Below are positions 38,476-46,697 of a DNA stretch of 55,882 bases, piece by piece (positions within the stretch are counted from its first letter, which is position 1; every line of letters begins with the position of its first letter). The notes beneath the pieces are model-generated. The model was not told the DNA's origin. It made no database searches and saw only the letters and a list, made by a program, of their open reading frames with translations. A program made the position numbers and the translations under genes. The DNA is from Bacteroidota bacterium (GTDB lineage Bacteria; Bacteroidota; Bacteroidia; Chitinophagales; Chitinophagaceae): NCBI GenBank assembly GCA_016866355.1, contig VGMN01000010.1, positions 1-55,882 on the forward strand. Reading direction: 5' to 3'.

Positions 38476-38496
38476 TAATTCAAGGAAAGAGGGGGT

Positions 38497-38504
38497 TATC
38501 TTTG
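38497..38504 (+). promoter_or_regulatory. -7 promoter box of mnmG
   Basis: TATCTTTG, an exact TAnnTTTG match, ends only 4 bp before the GTG start of mnmG, so the transcript would begin at or within a base or two of the start codon. Confidence 0.55.
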
Positions 38505-38508
38505 CTAC

Positions 38509-40371
38509 GTGTTTAAAGAATACGATGTTATAGTGGTGGGGGCTGGCCATGCCGGCTGTGAGGCTGCGGCTGCGGCCGCAAACCTGGGTTCTCGCACCCT
38601 ATTGATTACCATGAATATGCAGACAATTGCCCAAATGAGCTGTAACCCAGCTATGGGGGGTATTGCAAAGGGGCAAATTGTAAGAGAAATAGATGCGATG
38701 GGTGGATATTCCGGTATTGTTACCGACCTGTCTACCATTCAGTTTCGCATGCTTAATCGTAGCAAGGGGCCGGCAATGTGGAGTCCGCGAGCACAGAACG
38801 ATAGAATGCTTTTTCACCTGAAATGGAGAGAATTACTTGAAAACACACCAAATCTGGATTTCTATCAAGACATGGTGGGCAAACTCTTGATAAAAGACGG
38901 CGTTTGCTTTGGGGTTAAAACGGGTCTAGGCCATGAAATAAAATCAAAGTCCGTTGTTTTGACTAATGGAACCTTTTTGAACGGGGTGGTACATATTGGG
39001 GAAAAGAACTTTGGGGGTGGGAGAATGGCCGAAAAAGCTGCTACCGGAATCACTGAACAGCTTGTAAATCATGGCTTTGAGAGTGATAGGCTTAAAACGG
39101 GCACCCCCCCAAGAATTGACGGCAGAAGCCTTGATTATTCAAAAATGGAAGAGCAGCCCGGCGATGCCGATGTTACTGGATTTTCATTTTTGGATATCGA
39201 AAAACCCAAAAAACAAAGAAGCTGTTGGATAACCTACACAAACGAAGCGGTCCACGATGTATTAAAAACAGGGTTTGACAGAAGCCCGATGTTTGCCGGG
39301 AGGATTGATGGAGTGGGGCCCCGTTATTGCCCAAGCATCGAGGATAAGATAAATAGATTTGCGGAAAGAGATCGCCACCAGCTATTTGTTGAGCCCGAGG
39401 GTTGGAATACCGTTGAAATCTATTTAAACGGGTTTTCGACCTCTTTACCAGAGGAAACACAATACGAAGCTCTTCGTAAAATTAATGGCTTTGAGAACGC
39501 TAGAATGTTCAGGCCTGGTTACGCAATTGAGTATGATTATTTTCCCCCCACACAACTACACTATACACTTGAAACCAGATTGTTGAACAATTTATTCTTT
39601 GCGGGGCAAATAAATGGAACAACTGGATATGAGGAAGCCGCTTGTCAGGGCCTTATGGCAGGAATAAACGCCCACCGGTCTGCAAAGAAACAAGATGGGT
39701 TGGTGTTGAAAAGGAGCGAAGCGTATATAGGCGTATTAATTGATGACCTTGTTAGCAAGGGAACAAGAGAGCCTTATCGAATGTTTACTTCACGCGCAGA
39801 GTTTAGAACATTGCTAAGACAGGACAACGCGGACTTACGATTAACCGAACTCAGTCACGGCTTGGGTCTTGCTTCGCAAGAGCGAATGGACCGTGTTCAG
39901 AAAAAACAATCAGAGATTAATGAAATAAAAAAAATATTCAACTCGCTGTTTTTAGATCCGTCCGAAGTGAATGGTTGGTTTGCCACACTACATACTGCTC
40001 CGATTGTTGAAAAACAAAGAGCACAGAAAATTTTATTGCGGCCCGATGTTGAAATTCTAGATATGATGCGCGTGGTTAACACCGTAAACAGCGCGCTTAG
40101 TGTTTTTGATAACGAAAGCATTGAGCAGGCCTGTGTGCAGATAAAGTATGAGGTTTATATTGAAAAAGAAAAAGAGTTGGTACAAAGAATGAGACAACTC
40201 GAAGAACTAGAAATTCCCGAAAGCTTTGACTATAAAAAGATTTCTTCTCTTGGAAACGAAGCAAGAGAAAAATTGATGAAAGTAAAACCCCGAACGCTGG
40301 GTCAGGCAAGTAGAATTTCTGGAATCAACCCAAGTGATGTACAAATACTAATGGTGTACATGGGTCGATAA
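38509..40371 (+). CDS. mnmG: tRNA uridine-5-carboxymethylaminomethyl modification enzyme MnmG (GidA)
   Basis: 620 residues, full length. The FAD-binding Rossmann motif VVGAGHAGCEAA lies at residues 9-20; SCNPAMGGIAKG, GTFLNG and the C-terminal SRISGINPSDVQILMVYM are family signatures. With MnmE it installs the cmnm5 group on wobble uridines of several tRNAs. This completes, with MnmH, two layers of wobble-uridine modification in the window. The start must be the GTG at 38509, because the next codons already encode the conserved N-terminus. In many bacteria this gene lies beside oriC. Confidence 0.97.
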   Translation: MFKEYDVIVVGAGHAGCEAAAAAANLGSRTLLITMNMQTIAQMSCNPAMGGIAKGQIVREIDAMGGYSGIVTDLSTIQFRMLNRSKGPAMWSPRAQNDRMLFHLKWRELLENTPNLDFYQDMVGKLLIKDGVCFGVKTGLGHEIKSKSVVLTNGTFLNGVVHIGEKNFGGGRMAEKAATGITEQLVNHGFESDRLKTGTPPRIDGRSLDYSKMEEQPGDADVTGFSFLDIEKPKKQRSCWITYTNEAVHDVLKTGFDRSPMFAGRIDGVGPRYCPSIEDKINRFAERDRHQLFVEPEGWNTVEIYLNGFSTSLPEETQYEALRKINGFENARMFRPGYAIEYDYFPPTQLHYTLETRLLNNLFFAGQINGTTGYEEAACQGLMAGINAHRSAKKQDGLVLKRSEAYIGVLIDDLVSKGTREPYRMFTSRAEFRTLLRQDNADLRLTELSHGLGLASQERMDRVQKKQSEINEIKKIFNSLFLDPSEVNGWFATLHTAPIVEKQRAQKILLRPDVEILDMMRVVNTVNSALSVFDNESIEQACVQIKYEVYIEKEKELVQRMRQLEELEIPESFDYKKISSLGNEAREKLMKVKPRTLGQASRISGINPSDVQILMVYMGR

Positions 40372-40374
40372 AAA

Positions 40375-41802
40375 TTACGCTTTCTTTTTTTGCTCTCGTG
40401 TAGTAAGTGTGTTGTTGGGCGTTCCTTCTATTTTTCCTCTGCACAATGCAGATCCACAACTACACACAAAGGGTTCCGTGGTTGCATCCAGAAACCGGGT
40501 ATAGTCAAGTGTTAGCTCTTCATCTGCAGCAACCGTTCGCGTGGTAACCACGTTAAGTCCATCAAAGACCGTATTAGCATCACAACTATGGTTTTGTGGA
40601 GCCCAGTCCGCTGGATTATTGTCCCATAAAACATAAACCTCTTCGCTAATTGGATAAGCATAGCGGCGAAAAAGTAATTTCTCCTCTTGGCTCCAATTTT
40701 TATCTACTTCACCCTTTGTGATCAGGCGTTGCGCGCGGCCTTCTCCAACAAACACAATTTGTCCTGATTCTAGTTTTTGTTTTGCATAAATTCCATACCC
40801 CGCAATTGAATTGCCTTTCATATAAAAAGTGCGCTGCCTTCTGGCATGTCGCGCCATTCCTTCTGAAATAATATGTTGTAAGAACCCCGATTGTCCAACG
40901 GGATCATATTTCAAGATAAAATCTGCGGAGCCTTCGTATCCATCCGTATAAAAAACCGAACAGGTAAGGTTCATCTCTAAAAAAAATATATTGCCCTCGT
41001 TATCTACCCGGAAGTCAAGCCTTCCATAACCGTGACCGCCCGCAGATTTGAATATTTTTTCACTGGCTCTTCGTAGTTTACCCTCTAATACTAAGTCGGT
41101 ACACGGAATATTAGCGCTTGGGTGTAGCTCAGATGTTTTTAAAGAATATGTTTTGAAAGATTTTCCCGAAGGAAAAATATATTCGACCGGTTTATAGCTG
41201 GTGCAGCTCTTTCCGTCTTTGTTGGCCGCAACCAACACCGTAAACTCACGACCCCCTATATATTGCTCTACTAACACGTTGCCATAAAGCGGTAACAATT
41301 CTTTACACTTTTTTTTCAATGCTTCTTTTGTGTTAACCAGCGATTCTTCATTCACCCCAAGACTGTCGCCTGCGTGTGCTGGTTTAATAAATAACGGAAA
41401 CTGTATTTCTGCAGAAATCGTTTGCAGGTCTTCTTCCTTTTCAACCAATACATAGGCGGGGGTGGGGACATCCTCGCAATAGGCAACATACTTTAATAAT
41501 GCTTTTGGTAAATCAAAAGTTACTGAAGTTGGGCCGGTGAAAGGAAGGTTTAATGATTCAAGAGAATGGATCACATCAACTCCGGGGACTTCCCATTCGG
41601 GATATCCCTCACAAAGATTTACAAATATGTCATACCCCTTTTTTGACAGGTCTTTGAGTTGCTTATAAGTGGTAAGCTTATTTAAAAACACGTGATCTAC
41701 CTGGCAATCGGGAAGCAATAAAGAAAGGTTTCTGGGCGGATCATAATATTTATAATCTACCGACGTGGTTGAATAATCAGGTTGAAGTACGCAAACCTTC
41801 AC
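40375..41802 (-). CDS. ATP-grasp ligase fused to a SET-domain methyltransferase
   Basis: 475 residues in two modules. Residues 1-315 are a D-Ala-D-Ala-ligase-like ATP-grasp domain: FIKPAHAGDSLGV (138-150), VEQYIGGREFTVLV (178-191) and RLDFRVDNEGNIFFLEMN (261-278), which carries the metal ligands. Residues about 325-460 are a SET domain with GYGIYAKQKLESG, NHSC (404-407), ELTLDY and a post-SET Cys cluster (Cys447, Cys449, Cys454). SET domains methylate lysines with S-adenosylmethionine. The start overlaps the end of the preceding ligase gene by 4 bp. An enzyme that both ligates and methylates, or ties the two to one substrate, is inferred. It converges with mnmG. Confidence 0.88.
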   Translation of the reverse strand: MKVCVLQPDYSTTSVDYKYYDPPRNLSLLLPDCQVDHVFLNKLTTYKQLKDLSKKGYDIFVNLCEGYPEWEVPGVDVIHSLESLNLPFTGPTSVTFDLPKALLKYVAYCEDVPTPAYVLVEKEEDLQTISAEIQFPLFIKPAHAGDSLGVNEESLVNTKEALKKKCKELLPLYGNVLVEQYIGGREFTVLVAANKDGKSCTSYKPVEYIFPSGKSFKTYSLKTSELHPSANIPCTDLVLEGKLRRASEKIFKSAGGHGYGRLDFRVDNEGNIFFLEMNLTCSVFYTDGYEGSADFILKYDPVGQSGFLQHIISEGMARHARRQRTFYMKGNSIAGYGIYAKQKLESGQIVFVGEGRAQRLITKGEVDKNWSQEEKLLFRRYAYPISEEVYVLWDNNPADWAPQNHSCDANTVFDGLNVVTTRTVAADEELTLDYTRFLDATTEPFVCSCGSALCRGKIEGTPNNTLTTREQKKKA

Positions 41803-42941
41803 AGTTCTGCTTTTGTTTTTATTTTGGTGGGTTGCGGTTGTTTTTGTGCATGACGGCGAACCGCGTCTTGTAAAATCTCAAAAATTACCTGTGTATAGGA
41901 GACGTTGGACGCCTTTAATATGGCACCGATGGAAGTATAGTCTTCGTCTTCGCTTAATCCACATTGCGCATTTGCCTCAAGCACATAAAGTTTTCCCGTT
42001 TGTGCATCTTGCCTTATATCAATTCTGGTATATCCCTTTCCGCCTAACGCGGTGTATGCTTTTTTGCTCAGCATGGTCAATCTTCTTCGGAGCGATTCTG
42101 GTGCCGGAGCATATTCATAAAAATTTTCATTACCCGGCATGGGGGATTCCGCTTCGTAGATTTCCCACAAGCGGTCAAAGGATAAAAATCGTTCAGTATC
42201 GGGAAGGGATGGGTGAAAATGTCTTTCAACCGGGGTATAGACCTTACAGTTTGCAGGGTCATCGGATGATCCGGTGATAAATGTGGTGAACTCGGGTCCC
42301 GTAATAAATCTTTCTACAAACAAACCATCAGCTTGAAGATTCCACCCCCTATATCCTTTCGCAAGTTGATCTAATCTGTTTTTTAATTCTTGCTCTGTGT
42401 GAACTACATTTTTTACAGACACACCCATGCTACCGCCAGATACCGCTGGTTTTAATAATAGGGGTGTTCCGACACGCTGACAAATTCCGCGAATGGTGCC
42501 GGGCTTCCCGGAAATAATTCGCCAGGGCGAATTGGGTACGCCCGCTTTATCAAACACCTTCTTCATGGGTATTTTAGAGGTGGTGATTGTATAAAAATGC
42601 CGATCGGCTCCTGTATAAATCAGCTTGTGTATTTCTAGCTCATCAATAACAGAAACCCCGGGGGTATCATTCACCTCGTCACCATCACAAAGGTTTAACA
42701 CTAATGCGTTTTTGACATGTGCCGTTGTGCTGATTTTCTCTATTGTTTTTTTAAAACCCTGCATGGTTATCGGAACCCACTCCCACTCAATGTTTAGTTC
42801 AGCAAAAACGCGGGTATATTCTTGAATACTATGTGTAAAATCATAATAGTGGGCCAAATTGGGGTCGTCTGTTTCAAGGTGTGGTGCTAAAACCCAGACC
42901 TTATATTGTGCAGCCAGATTTTTTATTGCTGTTGGGTTCAT
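41799..42941 (-). CDS. ATP-grasp ligase, D-Ala-D-Ala-ligase-like
   Basis: 380 residues. After a pre-ATP-grasp Rossmann-like part (1-120) come the ATP-grasp motifs LLLKPAVSGGSMGV (161-174, Lys164), FVERFITGPEFTTFI (208-222, Glu210) and TRIDIRQDAQTGKLYVLEAN (305-324, Asp308, Glu322, Asn324). The set of ATP- and Mg-binding residues looks complete, so it should be active as a carboxylate-amine ligase. The following NAQCGLSEDEDYTS differs from the PGLT motif of true D-Ala-D-Ala ligases, and the length is greater, so a different substrate is likely. It overlaps the SET gene before it and the fusion gene after it by 4 bp each. Confidence 0.88.
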   Translation of the reverse strand: MNPTAIKNLAAQYKVWVLAPHLETDDPNLAHYYDFTHSIQEYTRVFAELNIEWEWVPITMQGFKKTIEKISTTAHVKNALVLNLCDGDEVNDTPGVSVIDELEIHKLIYTGADRHFYTITTSKIPMKKVFDKAGVPNSPWRIISGKPGTIRGICQRVGTPLLLKPAVSGGSMGVSVKNVVHTEQELKNRLDQLAKGYRGWNLQADGLFVERFITGPEFTTFITGSSDDPANCKVYTPVERHFHPSLPDTERFLSFDRLWEIYEAESPMPGNENFYEYAPAPESLRRRLTMLSKKAYTALGGKGYTRIDIRQDAQTGKLYVLEANAQCGLSEDEDYTSIGAILKASNVSYTQVIFEILQDAVRRHAQKQPQPTKIKTKAEL

Positions 42942-43432
42942 CCCTCTAAGTTTCTTTTACCCACTATGTAGTGATTTAGTTGATACGCGCTAGCCTGTTG
43001 TGCGCTTAGGTGTTTGGCGCCGCGAATCATACCCAAACATTGTTGGCTACGACAGTTACAAACAAACGGTTGGCTCATGTCCCACTCAGAGGAAGGATAA
43101 AAAAAAGAAAACTCCTCTTCGCATGCAATATCCCTAAGCGCAATCACGGTTAAATGGGTGGTATCAAAAAAACAGTTAGGATTACAGCTGTGGTTGATGT
43201 ATTGTAAATACTCCGGGTTTAACAATATGTGTTGGTTGTCGCCCAGCTGCACGGTTAAATAAGAAGGGGTGGTGTGCACCTCTCCGGCCGCAAAAGAAGA
43301 AATCACTTCACCGGCCGCAAATTGGCGTCCAGCAAAAAAAGATTTTTGTCCGGAGGCGATGTCCTCGCGCACCTCGCCAATACTTGTTGAAACTACAAGT
43401 CGGATGGTTTGAATAGCAGGGGCCGTTTGCAC
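42938..43432 (-). CDS. Stand-alone SET-domain protein
   Basis: 164 residues, first gene of the operon, starting at a GTG. The SET core has GRQFAAGEVI, INHSCNPNC (79-87), EEEFSFFYP and a post-SET cluster FVCNCRSQQCLG (Cys125, Cys127, Cys132). It aligns by eye with the SET module of the fusion protein two genes downstream. SET proteins are lysine methyltransferases; the substrate may be a protein or a small molecule handled by the ligases. The normal catalytic Tyr of the ELTLDY-type motif is FSFFYP here, so activity should be tested. Confidence 0.86.
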   Translation of the reverse strand: MQTAPAIQTIRLVVSTSIGEVREDIASGQKSFFAGRQFAAGEVISSFAAGEVHTTPSYLTVQLGDNQHILLNPEYLQYINHSCNPNCFFDTTHLTVIALRDIACEEEFSFFYPSSEWDMSQPFVCNCRSQQCLGMIRGAKHLSAQQASAYQLNHYIVGKRNLEG

Positions 43433-43459
43433 TGGTTAGTAAAGTGCATGTAAGTTAGA

Positions 43460-43475
43460 TTGCTATTTATAGCAA
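43460..43475. promoter_or_regulatory. Palindrome in the leader of the SET/ATP-grasp operon
   Basis: TTGCTAT, 2-nt spacer TT, ATAGCAA: a perfect 7-bp inverted repeat about 5-20 nt downstream of the predicted transcription start and 28 bp before the GTG. It could be an operator or a weak RNA hairpin; no regulator gene is adjacent. Confidence 0.45.
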
Positions 43476-43483
43476 ATGATCAC

Positions 43484-43491
43484 CAAAAGTA
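43484..43491 (-). promoter_or_regulatory. -7 promoter box of the SET/ATP-grasp operon
   Basis: TACTTTTG on the minus strand matches TAnnTTTG exactly, 51 bp before the GTG start at 43432. It lies in the gap after the DUF2480 gene, so the operon has its own promoter. Confidence 0.55.
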
Positions 43492-43520
43492 TAATGTGAA
43501 TAAGTAAGGAATAAGGATGG

Positions 43521-44036
43521 CTACTTTCTTGTTATGCGTCTTTTGAAAACAGGAACCGTACTGCAGGGTTCGCCATACATTAATGACTTAACAACCGGAC
43601 GAAGTATCCGTGTTGCTTCCAGGTATGCAAAGTCACCAATGGGGGTGTCACCACAACCCTTTATAATTACGCGCTGATCTTTATACACGGCGGCGTTGAT
43701 GGATTGAATATTGCGAATAAAAACCTGTTTTCGCAATTCATCGGGAAGAGCAAGAGCCATCTCTTTACAAACGGGTTGTAAGAAAGAAGCTAGCAACATA
43801 TAAGCCCAGCTTGGAATAATTGCATCGGCCGAACAAACAACGGAAACCATCTTGTCTCGGAAGTTCTCCCAATTTGTGTTATTCAATGATTCGCGAAACT
43901 CCTTTTCTTTTACAATCATCCCCATAAAGAGATAATCCTTTAAATCAAGGGTTGTAATCTCTCCTTTAGGATACCAATCCTCAAGATCAATGGTGATGAG
44001 TCCGCTTTCTTCAACTTTATTTACAAACTCAGCCAT
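43521..44036 (-). CDS. DUF2480 family protein
   Basis: 171 residues. The patterns LDLKDYLFMGMIVKEKEFRESL, VVCSADAIIPSWAYMLLAS and VIIKGCGDTPIGDFAYLEAT identify DUF2480, a conserved cytoplasmic family of Bacteroidota. It has no signal peptide or membrane segment. Function is unknown; Cys/His residues are too few to suggest a metal site. It lies 12 bp after the PpiD-like gene and is probably cotranscribed with it. Confidence 0.82.
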   Translation of the reverse strand: MAEFVNKVEESGLITIDLEDWYPKGEITTLDLKDYLFMGMIVKEKEFRESLNNTNWENFRDKMVSVVCSADAIIPSWAYMLLASFLQPVCKEMALALPDELRKQVFIRNIQSINAAVYKDQRVIIKGCGDTPIGDFAYLEATRILRPVVKSLMYGEPCSTVPVFKRRITRK

Positions 44037-44048
44037 AGGGTGGATTAA

Positions 44049-46163
44049 TCAATATCTTTCCTGGCGGCGATCTTTAATGGTAGCCGCAGTTCTTAAAATA
44101 GATACCGGATTGTTGGGGCTATATTGGTTAGAATATGCTTGTTTAGCTTGTTGATATCGAGACTCACGCTGAGAAACCACATCACCATCTAATACCGGGG
44201 TGCTGCCAACATTATCAACCCTAACAACAAAGACGCCGCTCAACCCTTCGATTGCTGCCGGTACCACCTTTCCTCGGTTTGCTGTGTTGAATGCAGCGCC
44301 GGCTATGCGGGGCTCATATCCAAAAGGAAGAGATCCTGTAAACCGTATGCTGTCTACGGTTTCAACCTGCTTTCCGCCAAGGGCAGTTGCGGCAGCCTCA
44401 AGCGTTGTAATAGCTCCTGTTTTCTTGCGTAGCAGCTCGGCCTTTTTCTTGTTTCTAAGAATTGGATCAACAGAAAGACGGGCGGTTTCCACGCTTGCTG
44501 TTCCCTCGTTGTTTGCTTCAGTAACAATTGCAACAATATAATTATTATCTACTCGCTCTGGTTTTAACACGTCTCCCTTATCGGCCTCATAAATAGCACG
44601 AACAAAACTGCGAGAAGCGCCCACTCCACGAACTTCATATGAAACGGGGGTTATGTCGGTTGCAACACTTTTTACAACCCCCTTCGCTTTTAGTTTTTTC
44701 TCGAAGCTATCATTAAAAGACCCAAGGTCTTTGCTGTCTCCGGCAAATTCGTTGGCCATATTTAAGGCAAGATTATCGGTTTCTTGGCTTGCAACTATTT
44801 CTTGTGGGAGATAAGCAATTTTATAGCCGTCGCCTGCGCCTTTCTGTGATAGAATTTCTATATAGTGAAAACCAAAATCAGTTTTTACAATTCCTTTGGT
44901 GCCTGTGGCTTTTAAGAAAATAAAGTCGTTGAACGGAGCCACCATTTGTCCGGAAGAAACATTCTCATATTTTCCTCCCGTATTTTTACTTCCGGGATCA
45001 TCTGAAAACTTTGCAGTTAAAGAATCGAAGTTTGATCCACCCGCAATTGCTTTTTGAAGACTATCGCAAAGATTGTATGCGGTTGCAGAGTCGCGGCTTT
45101 GCGTACTTATTAATATATGGCGAATATTAACCGTATCTGGCATACGAACAGCACCCACCATTCTGGCAATCACATACCGGTCTGCATCAAGATAGGGCCC
45201 AAAAGTTGAACCGGGAGCAAGCCTGAAGAGAGAATCTTTTACGGCTTGTTGAATTGCTTTTCCGTTTATATATCCGTTGTAGAAGGGCGCGCCCTCTCCA
45301 GCTAAAAACTGCTCAAGATTATCTGCTGTGGCGAAACGATCCTTTTGATTAATAAGTGAAGTTAGCGCCGCGGTGCTGTCTGTTGCGGAGGGCGAAGCGC
45401 TAAAAGCCACAAACTGAATAGCACGACTCTCTTGTTGTTTAAATTGTGTTTTGTTCTTATTAATATATGCCTTGATTTCTTCATCACTAATCTTTACCGC
45501 GCTATCAGGAATTGAGGTATATAATTCGCGAACAAAGGAAATACGAGCTAATTGGCTGTTTTCTGCGCTTTGCTTTTCAATAAACCAGCGGGGAAAATTT
45601 ATACTGCTTGAAAACAAAGCAAGGTACTTGTCGGCCATGCGCATATTTGCTAACGCATTTATATAATTAGCAATGCTGGTTTTTTGGTCTGGTGTTCCGC
45701 TTTTGAGGGCCTGATCAATGTTTTGTTTTGCAAGCGCGGGATTAAAGGCTCCGGTTTTTGGATCCTTAAATTGGTTTTGAAGATCCTGGGGGGCGCCGGC
45801 TCCGTAAAGCAAATCGGCTAATTCTTTCTTTCCTACATCAATGCCCAATTCTTTAAGTTCCTCTTTTAATAATAATTGTCCAACTTCTTGGTTCCATGCT
45901 TGCTCCAGTGCTTGTTGGCTCAATGCCGCACCCTGGGGATAGCCTTGCGCTTTTAGGTTTTCTTCGGCTTGGATTACTTTTTGATTAAACTCATCAAAAT
46001 TGATAGGGCTGCCGTTGACCGAACCTATAGAAGAGACAGCACTTCCACTCATTCTAGATTTACCGGCAAAATAATCAGTTAGAATAAAGCCTAAAAGTGC
46101 AAGTGCCACAAGCACAACAGTAACCTTTGCGTATTTATCCCTGATATCCTGAATAATAGACAT
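44049..46163 (-). CDS. PpiD/SurA-like peptidyl-prolyl isomerase, inner-membrane anchored
   Basis: 704 residues. A single membrane segment (about 13-32, TVVLVALALLGFILTDYF) anchors the protein with a periplasmic C-terminus. A SurA_N-like chaperone region covers about 40-200, and a parvulin domain about 345-445 contains NIRHILIST, FSDDPGSKNTGGKYENV and GTKGIVKTDFGFHYIEIL. A helical C-terminal region follows. It should fold outer-membrane or secreted proteins as they leave the Sec translocon. It has a perfect -7 box, and DUF2480 follows 12 bp later. Confidence 0.92.
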   Translation of the reverse strand: MSIIQDIRDKYAKVTVVLVALALLGFILTDYFAGKSRMSGSAVSSIGSVNGSPINFDEFNQKVIQAEENLKAQGYPQGAALSQQALEQAWNQEVGQLLLKEELKELGIDVGKKELADLLYGAGAPQDLQNQFKDPKTGAFNPALAKQNIDQALKSGTPDQKTSIANYINALANMRMADKYLALFSSSINFPRWFIEKQSAENSQLARISFVRELYTSIPDSAVKISDEEIKAYINKNKTQFKQQESRAIQFVAFSASPSATDSTAALTSLINQKDRFATADNLEQFLAGEGAPFYNGYINGKAIQQAVKDSLFRLAPGSTFGPYLDADRYVIARMVGAVRMPDTVNIRHILISTQSRDSATAYNLCDSLQKAIAGGSNFDSLTAKFSDDPGSKNTGGKYENVSSGQMVAPFNDFIFLKATGTKGIVKTDFGFHYIEILSQKGAGDGYKIAYLPQEIVASQETDNLALNMANEFAGDSKDLGSFNDSFEKKLKAKGVVKSVATDITPVSYEVRGVGASRSFVRAIYEADKGDVLKPERVDNNYIVAIVTEANNEGTASVETARLSVDPILRNKKKAELLRKKTGAITTLEAAATALGGKQVETVDSIRFTGSLPFGYEPRIAGAAFNTANRGKVVPAAIEGLSGVFVVRVDNVGSTPVLDGDVVSQRESRYQQAKQAYSNQYSPNNPVSILRTAATIKDRRQERY

Positions 46164-46697
46164 AGTATACCCGCTTTAAGAGGATTGCAAAATTAGGGGA
46201 AAAACTGTGGAAAAACTATTTCTGGAAGGGGTGCGTTGGCACCAAAAAGACTATTTTTTTTATACACATCGGCTGTTAATTCCTAGAGGTTTTTAGTTAA
46301 TAAACCCAGTGAAACGTTAAAACACTTCTATAAAGTTGGTGAAAATCTCAGCACCCTTTATTAAAGTCCAGTACAATCGTTAATAAACAACGAAGTATGC
46401 ACGAGAAATCAACACCAAAAATATTAGTAAAAAACAAGCAGATGGGATAAAAATAAAATAAAAGAAAATAAAACCCTGAAAATCAGGCTAGTTATTTTTT
46501 AGGGGCTGTTTTATTACTAAAGGCTTTTGTTTTTATACGTGGTTCATTTTTCTAATTAACATTTCCACAGCCATAATAATAATAAAGAATTTATAAATAA
46601 AAAGAATATTATATAATACTATAGTAAAAGAGAAATATAAAAAAATTGATTTGCTATATCGTTTTTTTGAACACACATTTGTAACTAATAGAAAAAA
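46164..46697. other. 534-bp AT-rich divergent gap, candidate replication origin
   Basis: The longest gene-free stretch of the window. It holds three DnaA-box-like 9-mers: TTTTCCACA on the minus strand (46206-46214), TTATACACA on the plus strand (46260-46268), both fitting TTWTNCACA, and ATTTCCACA (46561-46569, one mismatch). Between and after them the sequence is extremely A/T-rich (46430-46690), like an unwinding element. A small hairpin CCTGA-AAA-TCAGG lies at 46475-46487. No ORF, tRNA or known RNA was found. Origin function is a hypothesis; short boxes occur by chance in such AT-rich DNA. Confidence 0.35.
46188..46195 (-). promoter_or_regulatory. -7 promoter box of the PpiD-like gene
   Basis: TAATTTTG on the minus strand, an exact TAnnTTTG match, 24 bp before the ATG at 46163. 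A DnaA-box-like 9-mer (46206-46214) lies directly upstream in the spacer to the -33 region. Confidence 0.55.

Noticed and set aside
41813-42277. 154-residue plus-strand frame opposite the ATP-grasp gene
   Set aside because: Antisense to conserved motifs; composition looks like a shadow frame.
44200-44541. 113-residue plus-strand frame opposite the PpiD-like gene
   Set aside because: Antisense shadow; Ser/Thr-rich with no domain.
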